DNA of 64,000 nt from Eopsaltria australis (Eukaryota > Chordata > Aves > Passeriformes > Petroicidae): contig JAVTVJ010000466.1 in the NCBI GenBank assembly GCA_034509425.1, positions 1 to 64,000 on the forward strand, read 5' to 3'. Below, piece after piece: positions 1 to 11,405 of the stretch (positions within the stretch are counted from its first letter, which is position 1; each line of letters starts with the position of its first letter). The notes beneath the pieces were generated by a model, which was not told the origin of the DNA, searched no databases, and worked only from the letters and a program-made list of their open reading frames with translations. Position numbers and translations under genes: made by a program.

Positions 1-1745
1 CCTTCTGCGATGTAACCGGGTAGGTTGGTGTGTGACCTTGTGTGCATCACAAAGAAGGGATGCTTGCGGTGGGAAAGGAGCTGTAACAAAGATGCAAGCA
101 ACCCAAAAAGTCTTTGATGACTCACCTCTTTCAATAGAGAATGTTCAATCCTGGAAACAATCCGCGCTACATAGGCCGAATCTGTCACCAAATTTATCGG
201 TTGCTCCTGGAACCGCTCGAATGCCCTAACAACGGCGGATAACTCAGCAATTTGAGGAGAACCCTCAACCACCAGAATTTCCTCTTCCCACTCGAGGGTC
301 TCTGGATTTTCCCACGTCAGCACAGCCTTGTGGGAGGACCCAGAGCCGTCTGTGAAAATGGTTAGGACATCAGGAATTGGAGTTTTACTTTGAACAAATT
401 CTGGGGCCAAATGAAATTCCGAATTAAAAAGATGGTGTTTTAGCTTTTGGTGCCCAATTTGACCGGAGAAGTTTTCCAGAGCTAATTGGAGATGTTCACT
501 CTCCTGGAAGACAGACTCAAAATGATCTCTCTTCCAGGGGGTTTGGATGCACGCAAAATCACAGCCAGCCAGGGTACGGAGACGCTGGCGAGCTTTGATT
601 ATAAGCTCGGCCACCAACTCTTGTGGCGTCGTGATTGTTTTGGATGGCGTATTAGGTAGGACTATCCACTCCACTATCAGGAGGGGATCCCTCACCTGCT
701 CATCCCATTGAAATATTAACCCATGGTACTTCGGGTTCTTCCCTAGAATGCTGAAACGGAAGGGAAGACCCGGGTTAATCCTATGTGTCCGTTTTGTGTG
801 TAGTGCTGTTAGTACTTTACCAACTGCCCCTCTCGCCTCCGTGGTGAATTGAATGGGTGCATCCAGGGCATGGCCTCCCCGCAGGAGTTGAAACAAAGGC
901 TGCAAGTCGGTGTTCTTCAGTCCTAGGAAGGGTCGCAGCCAATTGATAGATCCACACAACTGATGCAACTCACGAAGCGTGGCAGGCTCTTCAGGAAGTT
1001 TCATCAGTTGAGGCTCAATGAAGGTGCTGGTAATACGTGACCCCAAGTAATTCCAAGGTGACGTGGACTGTATTTTCTTAGGATTCACCTTCATACCGAC
1101 GTTCTCGATGGCCTGGAGAACTGCAGTCAGGGCTGGTTGTAGCTGTTCTTGCGAAGGTGCGCAGACGAGTATGTCGTCCATGTAGTGCAGGATACGGACA
1201 GCTGGAAATGCCTTTCGTACCGGAGAGAGAACCCCGGAGACGTACCATTGGCAAAGGGAGGGGGAATTTCTCATTCCCTGGGGGAGGACGAGCCAATGGT
1301 AGCGTCGCACAGGTTCCTCCCGATTGATTGCAGGCACTGTGAAGGCAAACCTGGGAGCATCTGCAGGATGCAGAGGGATACTAAAGAAACAGTCTTTAAT
1401 GTCTATTATGGTGACGGGCCACCCTCTTGGCAACATTGCTGGTGATGGGAGTCCAGGCTGCAGGGGGCCCATCTCCTCTATCACCGCATTAATGGCACGA
1501 AGGTCGTGCAGTAGCCTGTAACTGTCAGATTTGGGCTTTTTTATTACAAATATCGGAGAGTTCCACGGGCTGTGGGATGGTGTAATGCGACCTAGTTTCA
1601 GCTGTTCGTCGACCAGTTCGTGGAGCGCGCTTAACTTATCACCTCGTAGGGGCCACTGCTCAATCCGGATGGGTTTATCAGAGAGCCACTTAATGGGTGG
1701 AACTTGTGGCCCAGCGCGCTTTGAGGTGGCCCCCACTAAAAATCC
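1..1745 (-). CDS. pol: ERVK-1 pol (RT and RNase H part), partial at window edge
   Basis: Reverse transcriptase with start of RNase H. Translation enters by a -1 shift at GGATTTT (minus strand, 1745-1739), directly before the pro stop. Visible motifs are the RT fingers with the LPQGM block and the YMDD active site (1184-1173), the thumb/connection, and RNase H blocks carrying TDGSG and TDSAY near 340 and 175. By comparison with the ERVK-5 copy I saw no stop in this frame as far as base 1, so it appears open and simply leaves the window. Integrase is not included. The RT/RNase H call is secure; integrity beyond the edge is unknown. Confidence 0.85.
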
Positions 1746-2572
1746 TGAGGCGGAGGAATCTCAATCCTCGCACCCCACTGGTCTAGCAGGTCTCTGCCCC
1801 ACAGTGTAAAACCCGAGGAAACTATGAATGGCCTCACGGTCCCTACATGTCCATCGGGACCCTCGATAAGAATGTCCGATTTTGCCCTTTTAGCAGACAC
1901 TGTTCCCCCGACTCCCTTTAGGGATTCGTTCAAGTCTTTGGTGCCCCAGTCAGATGGCCACTCTGTGTCAGCGATGATAGTAACATCAGATCCCGTATCT
2001 ATCATTCCTGCCCTGGTGACAGAACTCTGGCCATTAATAAGCTTACAGTCAGTGAATGGTTTGTCTGTACCAACTACCTGGGTCCACCATACAAACGGAG
2101 TTCGTGTGTCCCTAGGGATGTTCTCGGGTAAAATCAGTGCTTGGCCTAGCCAAGTCCCTTTAGGCAAAAACCAGGGTGTGGTATTTAACATGATGGTGAC
2201 ACCGATAGGTTTTTTAGGTTGATAAAGTTTCACTTCCGGAATAACAAAAAGTCCTGGGGGACCTCTTATAGAATCTCCCACTATAAGTAATGTGCACGGG
2301 TGGTGTGGTGCATTTATCAGTTCCACAGCAACGTGGTGAGGTGTAGTGTCCGTGAGATGTAAAACGAACGAGCTCACCACATCCAGGCGATTGGAGTCAC
2401 TCGGCGAGGGCTCTGCAGAGTGCCGCGTTGTCGAATGTGGACGCGCTAGCTGTTGAAATCTCGTGAGTTCTCTGTTGGTTGGTGAAGTCGATGTCGTGGA
2501 CTCCCCAGGTGCAGCGTTTAACTTATTTATTGTGGAGCGCGGCACTGACCTGCCCTCCCCTTCCCGTTTCCC
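1736..2572 (-). CDS. pro: ERVK-1 pro: dUTPase-like domain plus aspartic protease
   Basis: Second frame of a beta-type gag-pro-pol, entered by a -1 shift at GGGAAAC (2572-2566) inside the end of gag. The N-terminal half carries the [10 protein letters not shown] block and an LPKGTW..QA..LPE block resembling the end of a dUTPase trimer domain. The C-terminal half is a retroviral aspartic protease with an IDTGSD active site and a C-terminal GRDLL. It ends with Phe then TAG directly after the pro-pol shift site. About 279 codons, open throughout. The dUTPase assignment is by position and weak similarity; catalytic function is doubtful. Confidence 0.85.
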   Translation of the reverse strand, partial: GKREGEGRSVPRSTINKLNAAPGESTTSTSPTNRELTRFQQLARPHSTTRHSAEPSPSDSNRLDVVSSFVLHLTDTTPHHVAVELINAPHHPCTLLIVGDSIRGPPGLFVIPEVKLYQPKKPIGVTIMLNTTPWFLPKGTWLGQALILPENIPRDTRTPFVWWTQVVGTDKPFTDCKLINGQSSVTRAGMIDTGSDVTIIADTEWPSDWGTKDLNESLKGVGGTVSAKRAKSDILIEGPDGHVGTVRPFIVSSGFTLWGRDLLDQWGARIEIPPPQDF

Positions 2573-4622
2573 GAGGAGTGGCAACAGGAACACGGCGTGG
2601 GTTGGGCTGTCACGTTGTTTTGATGAGAGGCGGGACCTGCCGGTAACTCGGGATTCACAGAGTTAGTGCAGTTAAAATATCCTTTGCGAGGAAGTCTACA
2701 GTCTTTGATAAAATGACCCAACTTCCCACAGTTATAACAACGTTTTTCAGCTGGCGCTGCTGTGACGCCATAGGAATGCGCAGGTTTGGGTTTTACTTTC
2801 GCCAAGTCAGGGGTCTCTGGCTTTGGCAGCCTCACTTGGGAGCAGCGCTCAGTAATAAGCTCGATGGTGGGCGGAGGCTCCCAAGGCATCAGCTCAATGA
2901 CCCTACGGCACTCCTCATTAGAGTTTTCCCTAACAAGTTCTACTAGCATCTCTTTTTGCACGACCGGGTTGGTAACTGCACGCGCCACGGACTCCCGAAG
3001 TCTATTTACAAAGGTAACAAACCTCTCTTGGGGACCCTGCTTTATGGCGGTGTAACCCTGAGCAGGGTCACCGTCAGCGGCTAAACTAAACAGCACCGAT
3101 CGCGCTGCCCGCTGTATGTCTTTAAGGACTTCAGCCGGAATGTTTTTGGCTTGCTCCCCGGGTTCCGAAAACGCTCCCTCCCCACTAAGGTGTTCCATAG
3201 TGAGGGAGGCTTTGGCGGGGTCACCGCGATAGGCGGCAAGTAACTTTTGCAGCTCCCTGTGCCACCTGCTTTCCCAAACCCAGAAATCCGGTTCGATTAA
3301 AAGGCTCGACATCAGGAGTTTTAAATCGTGTGGCACCAACAACGATGCTTCAAACGTGGAGTTTATCAACCCCTTGAAATAGGGAGACGCGCGCCCAAAC
3401 TCCTGACTCGCTTTGCAAATATCCTTAATTACTCCTTGCTGTATGGGTTCCCACCGCGCGGTGTTACGCTGCCGGTTGTACGTCACCGGTGCCGCAAAGG
3501 GCACGGCTACCGGCAACTGCGATGGGGGAGAGGCCCCGGTGGTATAGGCTTCGGAGGCCCGGGTGGGATAGGCCTCATCCCTTCCCGCTTCCGGGGTAGG
3601 ACCGTGGGAACCGGAAGGTAGACCGTGGGAAACCGGAAGGGGTACAGCGTGGGAAAACAAGGGGGCGGGCACGCCAACGGGAGGGGCGGGGTTCCCGGCA
3701 TGGGCGGATCTGGGCGGATTGGAGGCGGGACTGGGGTGGGAGTTACAGGGTAAGGGGTGGGGCGATCGAGGGGGCGGGGAACTTCGTGGGCGGGAGGAAG
3801 GAGGGGCCCCGACGCAATGACATCATCGGCCGCAGGGGGTGTGACCGACGTGTAACTCGACGCGGGGGTGGGGGCTAGGGAGGCGGGGGCGGGGTAGAAG
3901 GGATTCGCGTCACTCCGGTTCGCGCGCGCGCCAAAGTCCAAACCGCTGCCGCATTGCGGCAAAAGTCCCGATCCGCCATCTTGCAATGGCGCAGCAAAAT
4001 TTCTCCCGACGCCATTTTGTGGCGTTCCCTTAAATTCAAAACTACTGTAACTCGGAGGGGGAATCCGCGCAACGGGCGCAACTGGGGACGGCGAACTGGG
4101 GTAAATTGTGAGGAATGGGTCCACCCTGAGCTGGCCAGACTCAGGGTAGAAAGGGTTGGTGACTGCCGTGCTTCGGTGGAGACTTCCATCGTCTCCGATT
4201 TCAACCCGCTTGCTTTCGCGAGACGGGCGTACCGGCGCATGGTCAGCCACCGGGATAGAGGGGGGCGGAATGAGGGGTTCAGGAACACGATCAGGGGTAG
4301 GGGAACTAACGTCAACCGCACTCGAACCCTCCCCAAACTCATTAACTAAAACATTATAAATTAAAGTCTGCAACCCAAAAAACCGTTTAACTGAAAAATC
4401 TCCCCCCTCAAATCTATCGGTTAATTTTTCCCCGACGTCATCCCAAAACGAAAGCGTAAAAACCGACTTAGGATGAACGAAAGGAATGTTCCCAAGTACC
4501 CATTTCAAAAACTTTTTTAGTAACTTTTTATCAAAACTTTCCCCCGAATCAACTAAACGGTATTTTAAACTATAATACAAAAAACTTAGCTCCTTCTCCC
4601 TCTTGCTTTGATGGTTGCCCAT
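2527..4622 (-). pseudogene. gag: ERVK-1 gag with a frame break in the proline-rich linker
   Basis: Gag polyprotein: matrix, proline-rich linker, capsid, nucleocapsid. It starts at ATG 4622-4620 with Met-Gly, as expected for myristoylation. Matrix and linker occupy one frame (to about 3507); capsid and nucleocapsid are in another (about 3672 to 2527). Capsid shows the RWEPI start, the major homology region near 3050-3000 and the ECRRVIELMP segment. Nucleocapsid has a single CX2CX4HX4C knuckle (CYNCGKLGHFIKDC). The linker is GC-rich and changes frame, so no continuous Gag can be read. The related ERVK-5 gag also changes frame in this linker. Confidence 0.85.
2566..2572 (-). promoter_or_regulatory. 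gag-pro -1 frameshift heptamer GGGAAAC
   Basis: GGGAAAC on the minus strand lies in gag register G-GGA-AAC within the gag/pro overlap. The same heptamer is used by known betaretroviruses at gag-pro. It recurs in ERVK-3, ERVK-4 and ERVK-5. Confidence 0.8.
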
Positions 4623-4971
4623 CCTATAACAAGAGAGGTTAATTCCCCACTCTCTAAAATAAAGTAGAAAACGTGGCGGTTAACTCACCCGGAGGGACAC
4701 TCGACCTCCGCGGCGACCTGCAGGGGTTTTTTCAACGTCCGAGGCTTCTGCTCCTCGCGACGACCGCCAAAGTAAATCCACAAACGAGAGATGTGAGGTG
4801 CCTTGATGAGCTCGGTTTCACCTCGATGCCTCAGTCCGTCGAGGTCGAGGGAGTCGCCGGCTTTTCTACGAGTCCGTACCTCCACAAGAGGGTTCAGGAC
4901 ACGTAGCAAGGAGCGCTCCAACAGGGTCTTCTCGGTGTAAAGAGAGTCCTCTTCTGAAGCTACTTGCGTAG

Positions 4972-4989
4972 CAGCAGCGTTGGGCGCCA
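4972..4989 (-). other. Primer binding site, tRNA-Lys type
   Basis: Minus-strand TGGCGCCCAACGCTGCTG directly follows the 5' LTR. The first 12 bases match the tRNA-Lys(1,2) primer site of betaretroviruses; the last bases have diverged. Confidence 0.8.
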
Positions 4990-4991
4990 CT

Positions 4992-5600
4992 TATTAAAAA
5001 TAATAAGTGTACCTCGTGGCTTCGCGGCCTCGTGGTCACCTGCTGGATGGTTGCCTCAGCCGCCCGGGCGCCACCAGGGCTAAGGTTTCCCTGCCCACAG
5101 CAACGCTAATCCCAAGTGCTGAGGTTTCGGTGTTCGCAAGCGTGGGTTCTTGCTACCAGTAGCTGCGAAATCAAGACAATAAGGAGCGGCGACTATGCTG
5201 GGCAACAGGAACGTTTATTGATCCTCGTCCCAAGCACAATGGCGCCGGACAAGGCTGTGCAGGGACGGATAAACAACTCAGGCAACCAATCACGGCAGAG
5301 CAAGGGGGAGGAGTTGGGGCGGGGAGAGGAATCACAAACCAACCGGGAGTAAGGGAGGGAGGGAGAAAGGTTCAGGGACCAATCCGAGAAGCACCTGCAC
5401 GGAGCTTTCCAGAAACAGGGGAGGATACAAAACTTGACAGACAACACAACTAACAAATTATCAAACAGAGGCGTAACCTAGACTAAATGGACTAAACCAA
5501 GGTCGGGATGGCTCCCGGGGGATTCTTTCCACGAGATGGTTTCACCCACCACCCTTCCTTCCGGGAGCCCGAGGCCGACGTTGCCATGACAACTGCAACA
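4992..5600 (-). repeat. ERVK-1 5' LTR (LTR family 1)
   Basis: 609 bp, starting TGTTGCAGTTG on the minus strand. It is closely matched by 45495-46102 and by the solo LTR 35895-36506. A minus-strand AATAAA lies near 5218-5213. The TATAAG box of the sister copies is altered here to a GATAAA-like form. The LTR start is open in the frame continuing env and ends in Thr-Leu-Val before a stop, as in the other family-1 copies. Left border is set from the target-site duplication of the solo copy. Confidence 0.85.
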
Positions 5601-5731
5601 GGCAGTAGCCACAAGGCAGTAGCCATAGTAGTAGTCATAGGAGTAGTCTTATCAAGTAGTCATAGAGTGATCTGTAGTAGTCTTAGTCTCTGTCTATATA
5701 ATAAAAGATCTTGCAACATCACCGTCTCATC

Positions 5732-6840
5732 TGAGAAGTCTGATGCCCCTGAGTCGAATACTGCACTGTGGCTTCCTTCCTTGCCATCCGTAAATAGCAG
5801 AGAACAAAAACCGTGAGATGGCATTCAGAATTCGGTGCACCGCTCACGCAATATTTGTGCTTTGCTGCTTCCTTACTCTCCTGTGAAATGCACAGAACAG
5901 ATGCCTGGAGGTGGCATAAAGAATTCTGAACACTGCACACAGAAACCTGGTGCTCTGCTGCTTCTTTCCGTGCCCTACGAAAACTGCTCAGAACTGAAGT
6001 CGTGCGATGGCAATCAGAATTCGCTACAGTGCTCACACAAGGCTAGTGCTCTGCTACTGCCTTCCTTGTTTTCTGTGAACCGCACAGCACAGATGCCAGG
6101 TTGCTGCTTTGAGAATATGCTGCACTTCCCACACAAGAGCTGTTCTCTGCTGCTTTGATTGTTGCCTTCCCTAATCCGCACAGAACTAAAGCCCGGTGAC
6201 GGAATACAGAATTCAGTAGACTGCTCTTAGAAGTGCGAAGCTCTGCTGCTTCCTTCCTTGCCTTCTGTAATCTGCACAGAACAGTAGCCATGCGATGGAT
6301 TTCAGAACTCGGTACACTGCTCACACAAGCGCTGGTCTCTGCTGCTTCGATGGCCGCCTTCTCTAATCTGGTCAGAGGAGACGCCAGGTGATGCCATCCA
6401 GAAATCGGTACACAGCCCACACAAGCTTGGTGCTCTGCTGCTTTCTTCATGGCCTTCTGTGAACTTCACAGAACAGACACCTGAGCATGGCATTCGGAAT
6501 TCGCTACACTGCTCCCACATGCCCGGTGCTCTGATGCTTCCTTCCATGCACCCCATAAACTGCTCAGAACTAAAGCCATGTGATGGCATTCAGAATTCAC
6601 TACACTGCTTACAAAAGCCCAGTGCTTTGTTGCTTCCTTCCTTGCTTTCTTTGAACTGCAAAGAACAGATGCGTGGCAATGGCATACAGAATTTGGTACA
6701 CTGCTCACAGGAGCGCGATGCTCTGCTGCTTCCTTCCTAGCCTTCCGTAAAGTGCACTGAACAGTAGCAATGCAATGACATTCAGAATTTGGTACACTGC
6801 TCACACAAGAGCTGTTCTCTGCTGCTTCGATGGTCACTGT
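5732..6840. repeat. 96-bp tandem repeat, about 11-12 units
   Basis: A marker GAATTC (or a near variant) occurs at 5828, 5921, 6017, 6113, 6209, 6305, 6401, 6497, 6593, 6689 and 6785. Spacing is 93 once and then exactly 96 nine times. Units differ by many substitutions but only by an indel of 3, so reading frame is kept. The minus frame running 7023-5719 is open with about two stops, coding a 32-residue repeat with a KARKEAAEH core and spaced cysteines; the plus strand is also largely open. It lies between the ERVK-1 LTR and ERVK-2. I do not recognise the unit. Confidence 0.85.
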
Positions 6841-7084
6841 ATTGGGTCTGACTGGGGTAAAGCTCACAGCCCTTACAGTGCTGTGCTTTGCTTTGGTAGC
6901 TGGCGTTGATAACAGAGCAGTGTTTTGGCTACTGCCAAGCAGTGCTGTCCCTCTGACATTCCTTCCCCCACTGAAGAGGATGGGGGTGTGTAGCTGCTGT
7001 GGATGTGTCCTTAGAAACCTCAAGGGGAGAAGACTTAGAAAAGGAGAAAGATCACTGGTGGAGAAAGTTCCAAGGAGCTAGGAA

Positions 7085-7577
7085 ACCCCTGGAAGGTGAA
7101 GTGACCATGGTTTAACCCAGCCATTGCTGGTGTCCATCATCTCCTCCCTCCCCCCAAGAGCCTTTGTTCTATTCCCCGTTATCTCCTGGGCCCCATTCCT
7201 ACCCCATCCCATAGGACCAAGTAACCCTGGAACTTCCCTATACTCCCCCAAACCCCCAGGTGATTGGTGGTACATGGTAACTCTTAAGGCCGTGTCTGAG
7301 GGCCCCTCGCCCTCTTGGATCCTGCCTCTCCTCTGTGTGAAGACCCTGCAATAAAGCCACTCAGAATTAAAGGCACTCCAAGAGCCCTCTCGTTATTCAT
7401 CTTCAGCCGATAGCTAACTGGACCGTTCCTGCACCACAACGCAGGCCGCAGTTTCTCTGGCTAAGTGTCTATGGGATGCTGCCAGAGTGCCCTGGGGACA
7501 GGGGCATTCCTGGAAATATAGCCAGCTGGAATCTGTCGTGGCAACGCCAGGCTGGACAGAGAAACCAGCGAGCTATA
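7085..7577 (+). repeat. ERVK-2 5' LTR (start uncertain)
   Basis: Contains a pyrimidine-rich U3, GATTGG at about 7261 and an AATAAA near 7351, followed by a U5-like stretch that ends just before a degenerate Lys-type PBS. The left boundary is not defined; no second copy of this LTR is in the window. Confidence 0.55.
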
Positions 7578-7579
7578 AG

Positions 7580-7597
7580 TGGCACCCAACATCTGGT
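7580..7597 (+). other. Degenerate primer binding site
   Basis: TGGCACCCAACATCTGGT resembles the Lys-type site TGGCGCCCAACG with substitutions; one is a CpG transition. Confidence 0.6.
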
Positions 7598-8699
7598 CTT
7601 GAGAAGAACTCAAGCCCTAGAAGAGTGTCCCTGTCCACCCTGTGGTCAAGAGTTCACCCGTTGGACTGCTGCTCCCCAGAAGAAGTGCTGAGTTCTATCA
7701 GCACTTTCAGAAGGGGCATCTGAATACCTTCGCCAACATTAAAGAAGAAGGCTCAGACCAGCTGAAGGCTCTGCTTTGGACTGGAGTCACCGAGGAAACC
7801 AGGAAAACAGCAAGGGATCAGTAACGGGTCCACCCAGGTAGTATTTCTGCTGGGTTTCACTACGGGATAGTCCAAGCAGGGAGAATTATTCAGGATGGGT
7901 ACTCAGTTATCATGTCCTGAGCATGAGGTTTATTACCAACTTAAAAGCATCTTAAAATCTGCAAACAGAGCTTTCAGTAAAAAGCTCTTAAAGCGCTTTA
8001 CAAAGTTGGTGTTTCTCTATCAACCCTCTGTTTCTCCCTCTTCCATAAAATCCCTTGATTTCTGGGATCGGGTCGGGGAAAGACTAATGTGTCTTTCAAA
8101 AACAGGAGATAATTCATTACGACTGTATTTTCCCTTGCTCATTTTAATTTGTGAAGTTTTAGAAGAGAAGTAGAAAAGTTTGGAACGCGCGTGCCTCCCC
8201 GCCCCGCCCCCCCCCACCCCACCATCCTCCCATCCCCTTGTAAACCCGCGGCGTGGTGATGATGAGAACAGCGACAGTAATCTCCAGGAACCCCCCCAAG
8301 CCCCCCAGTCCTCCCGCGAGCTTCACCATCCCGCTGCTGAGTCCTTCCCGCCCCCCCTCGGTCCCCCTCCAGGTCCCAAAACTCTCACAATTTCAAACTC
8401 CCCTGGACACAAAAGAACAAGGAGCCAAAATGGCGCCGGCCATGCAGCCACTGGAGCTGGACCAAGCCCGCAGGGTGCAGGCGGGGCCGAGTGGCCAGGC
8501 AACCCCTCCCCCGGCGCCTCCCTCAGCCCTCCCACAGAGTCACAGCATTCGCAGTTCGTTACCGTTCCTCCTCCTACAGAGGCGGAGCTTGCACCAATAG
8601 AGCCTGCGCTGCAAACGGCTGCCGCTGGGAAACCACCCCCTGCAGCCGCGCCAGGGACAATGCCGCCCTGGCCGCTCTTGCTCGCAGCCATGGGAGTGC

Positions 8700-9135
8700 A
8701 GGCCGTGCCCCTGCCGCCCGTGTGGCCCTGGCTAATGCCGTCCCTGGCCCCTATCCCGGCCCCGGCAGGAGAGCCCGCCGCAGCCACGCCGGCCCCAGTC
8801 ATGACCGGCGCTGCAGTGCCCTGTACCGAGACCGCACAGGGAGCGGCCCCGCCGGTGGCACCCCCGATCGCGCTTCCAGTCCCAGGAGTGGCGGGGTCGC
8901 CCTTTCCAGCCATGGTGCTGCCCCCGTTGGTTGCTTGGCCCAGGCTTGGAGCGGTGCTGCCGGGAGGGGCGGCACCGCCAGGCGAACTAGCTCCACCAGT
9001 GGCAGCCCCGACAGCGCTTCCAGGCCCGGGATCAGAGGGGCCGTCCTTTCCAGCCATGGCACTGCCCCCGTCAGCCTCTTGGCCCTGGCTCGGGTCCATG
9101 CCGCCCGCCGGGGCGGCCCCTGCCCCGGCCCCGCC
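8700..9135 (+). repeat. 144-bp coding repeat in ERVK-2 gag linker
   Basis: Two clear units (TGGCA markers at 8856 and 9000) and a more diverged earlier one encode a proline-rich block containing W-P-W/R-L. The period of 144 keeps frame. The region is GC-rich, which also creates long antisense open frames with no family features. Confidence 0.65.
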
Positions 9136-10126
9136 GGAGGCGCCCGTGCCCAGCTGTCCCGGCGGTGCGGCCGCGCCAGAACCGCCGCTGCCAATGCTGC
9201 CACCGCCGCCACCGCCGCTTGCCCCGGCGGCCATTGTGACCCCCGTCCCGACTGCAAGCAACGCATGGTCCGCTACCATGTTCCCAGCGACCGTAATAAG
9301 CTCTGTCGAGCCTGCCTCCGTCCCGCCCCTGGGGGCGGGCTCACAGAGACACCCGCCGCTGGCAGCCGCTGCAAAAAACAGCGCTGCCCCTGCTAGGGGA
9401 GTGGCTGCCGCGCATCTCCCAGCCTTAGCAATGCCCTGTGGTGCGAGCCCACCCCAATCCTTTGCCGGCCCAGCGCCGGAGGGTGGGAAGTGCTGTCGCA
9501 AAACCCAGGAGCGCCCAGGGTCCTAAGTGCCACAGCCCACACTGCCAACCCCTTTACTGCCCAGCCTGGGATGCAACAACTGCCCAAGGAAGCAGCCCCC
9601 CCCTTATACCATCTAAACGAACTGTACCAAGACGCCACTGTCGCCAGAGCTTTTCAAACCCAGTCCACAGGCACACTGCCGTCCACGCAGAGCACTGCCA
9701 CCTTTCCAACGATATTTAGCCAGAACTTAGGAAGCCCCCACTGCCTCCTGGAAGTCACTCCACATGCCACCAAGAACAGAGACAGGCGAAACCTGTCAGC
9801 AAATCACAAATACCGAGATTTTTGCAGCCCCAGTTCAATATAATCCCCAAGGAGAAAACCCCCTATGGCAGCCAATGGGCTTTCAAAATCTCAAAGAGAT
9901 ATGTAAAGTTGCAAAAGAATTTGGCTGGGAATCATCATATTTTAAGAGCCTTTTAAACCTGACTTTCAAAACTCAAACCCTAGTACCATATGACATTAAA
10001 ACGTTGATGTCTGGTATATTAAACGAAACTCAATTCTGGCTCTGGGAAAGAACGTGGCAGGAACAATTAAAAGAACTTTTACCTATTTACAAGGCAAACG
10101 ACCAAACAGCTACTATAACCCTAGAT

Positions 10127-10745
10127 TGCAATTATTTAGTCTGGTGTCCCCGGCCTCCTGCCGGTGGTTGCCTTTTGCTATCCGCTTGTCCTCGAATACC
10201 CTAACCCTGAGGTGGGTAGACGAGGGAACCACAGGGGTTCAGCAGAAGCTAGAGGCGTCGGACGGTCGAGGGTTATTCCTTTGGATCACCAGACTGTCAG
10301 CGAAGAAACAGGAGCGACTCTTAGCTCAGCAACAGAGAGGGTTTTATTCTGCTCTGGATCCGAGGGCTAAGAGCCCCGAACTGGGGTCGTGCATCAACTT
10401 AAATACAACATAGTTAAACCAATCAGGGATCGGGAGTGGGGAGGAGTTAGGGAGGGACTGGGGTATAACAACCATAGGGAAGAGAGGAAGGGAGGAGACA
10501 GGGGTGAAAAACGAATCAACAACTGTGGAATACAGAACTTTCCAGAACTGGGTATGAACTTAGAATAAGAGTGACAAACAATAAACCCAATAACAATAAG
10601 GTAGGAGTAACTTGGGGAGTGGCCCTGTTAGGGGCTAAACCATAGTAGTTTCTAGGCTTGGGGGAACTCCTCAGCAGGTGGACTAATCCACCAGGAACGA
10701 TCTATAGGTTTTAGGGGCTTCGTCTCTAGAGAGACAACCCCAACA
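10127..10745 (-). mobile_element. Solo LTR inserted in ERVK-2 capsid
   Basis: 619 bp with TG...CA ends, flanked by CTAGAT (10121-10126) and TTAGAT (10746-10751): a 6-bp duplication with one change. The capsid frame is cut exactly here. Minus orientation is shown by AATAAA reading (TTTTATT on plus near 10330). The minus-strand start is open in the V-G-V-V frame and resembles the Env tail encoded by the ERVK-4 LTR, including a DRSWW block. It is an ERVK-type LTR left after recombination between two LTRs. Confidence 0.85.
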
Positions 10746-11405
10746 TTAGATCACCTTTGTGGCCAAGGAGACATGAGCAAACCCCGAGACCAAGCCACCC
10801 AACTGCCACCAGCAGTTCTAGTTGATATTAAAAACGCAGCAAAAAGAGCTTTATTGTGCCTGCCTTCCTCTATTGCCCCTTCAGATGGTTATTCAGCAAT
10901 CAAGCAAAGGCTTGACGAGAGCTTTGTGGGCTTGGTAGAAAGATTAAGAGGGGCAGTAATGAAACAAATAGAAAATCCACAGTTGCAAAAAGCGCTATTA
11001 AGATCACTAGCTAAAGAAAATGCAAACATAGAATGTAAAAGACTCCTCCAAACCTTACCACGAAATCCAAAGCCAACAATTGCTCAAATGCTAGAGCTTT
11101 GTGCTGACATAAAACCTGAAGAAACAGACTTTTCCCCCCCAACAACCTCCATTTAAGGGAGCACCCAAGAAAACCATAGGTGCCGCTGTGACGGCAGACA
11201 GTAATAAAGACACCCGCAAATGTTTCAATTGTGGATGACCTCACCATTTTGCAAAGAACTGTCCCAAACCCCGAAAAATTAACAACTCTTCCAAGCCGTT
11301 TACAGGTCCAGAAACACCTCAGCAACCTAGAAACTGGACAATGAGCGTGGGGCAGCACCACGCGCTGACACAAAACTAAAGGCTGCAACACCGATCCCTG
11401 CCATC

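Larger units (their letters stand above)
1..5600 (-). mobile_element. ERVK-1: betaretrovirus-like provirus, 5' part, runs off the left edge
   Basis: Read on the minus strand this is 5' LTR (5600-4992), primer binding site, gag, pro and the RT/RNase H part of pol; integrase, env and the 3' LTR lie beyond base 1. It is the same family as ERVK-5 (38220-46102): position 1 aligns with about 40497 and the two stay closely similar through the 5' LTR. The flanks outside the LTR differ (GGCAGT here, CTATCT there), so these look like two insertions, not one duplicated block. Class II assignment rests on the Lys-type PBS, the separate dUTPase-like/protease frame and two -1 shift sites. Confidence 0.9.
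7895..11300 (+). pseudogene. gag: ERVK-2 gag, broken and split by a solo LTR
   Basis: Matrix starts at ATG 7895 (Met-Gly) and reads to an in-frame TAG at 8171-8173, then continues in the same frame as a very proline/alanine-rich linker to 9526. Capsid begins around 9764 in the same frame class, up to 10126 where an LTR is inserted, and resumes at 10752. The major homology region is near 10890-10960. Nucleocapsid at about 11218-11262 has a zinc-knuckle pattern with a TGA inside it. The linker holds 144-bp (48-residue) internal repeats. Expected Gag order is preserved but the gene cannot make one protein. Confidence 0.8.

Noticed and set aside
1078..1296. Short minus-strand proline/arginine-rich frame in ERVK-1 (also at 41573-41791)
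   Set aside because: Frame shadow of RT coding sequence, present in both family copies because RT is conserved.
5732..6840. CRISPR-like array (regular 96-bp spacing)
   Set aside because: The whole unit repeats without unique spacers, and the context is vertebrate.
8323..9501. 392-codon minus-strand open frame opposite ERVK-2 gag
   Set aside because: Low-complexity Gly/Ala shadow of the GC-rich proline-coding linker; no domain and wrong strand for the element.
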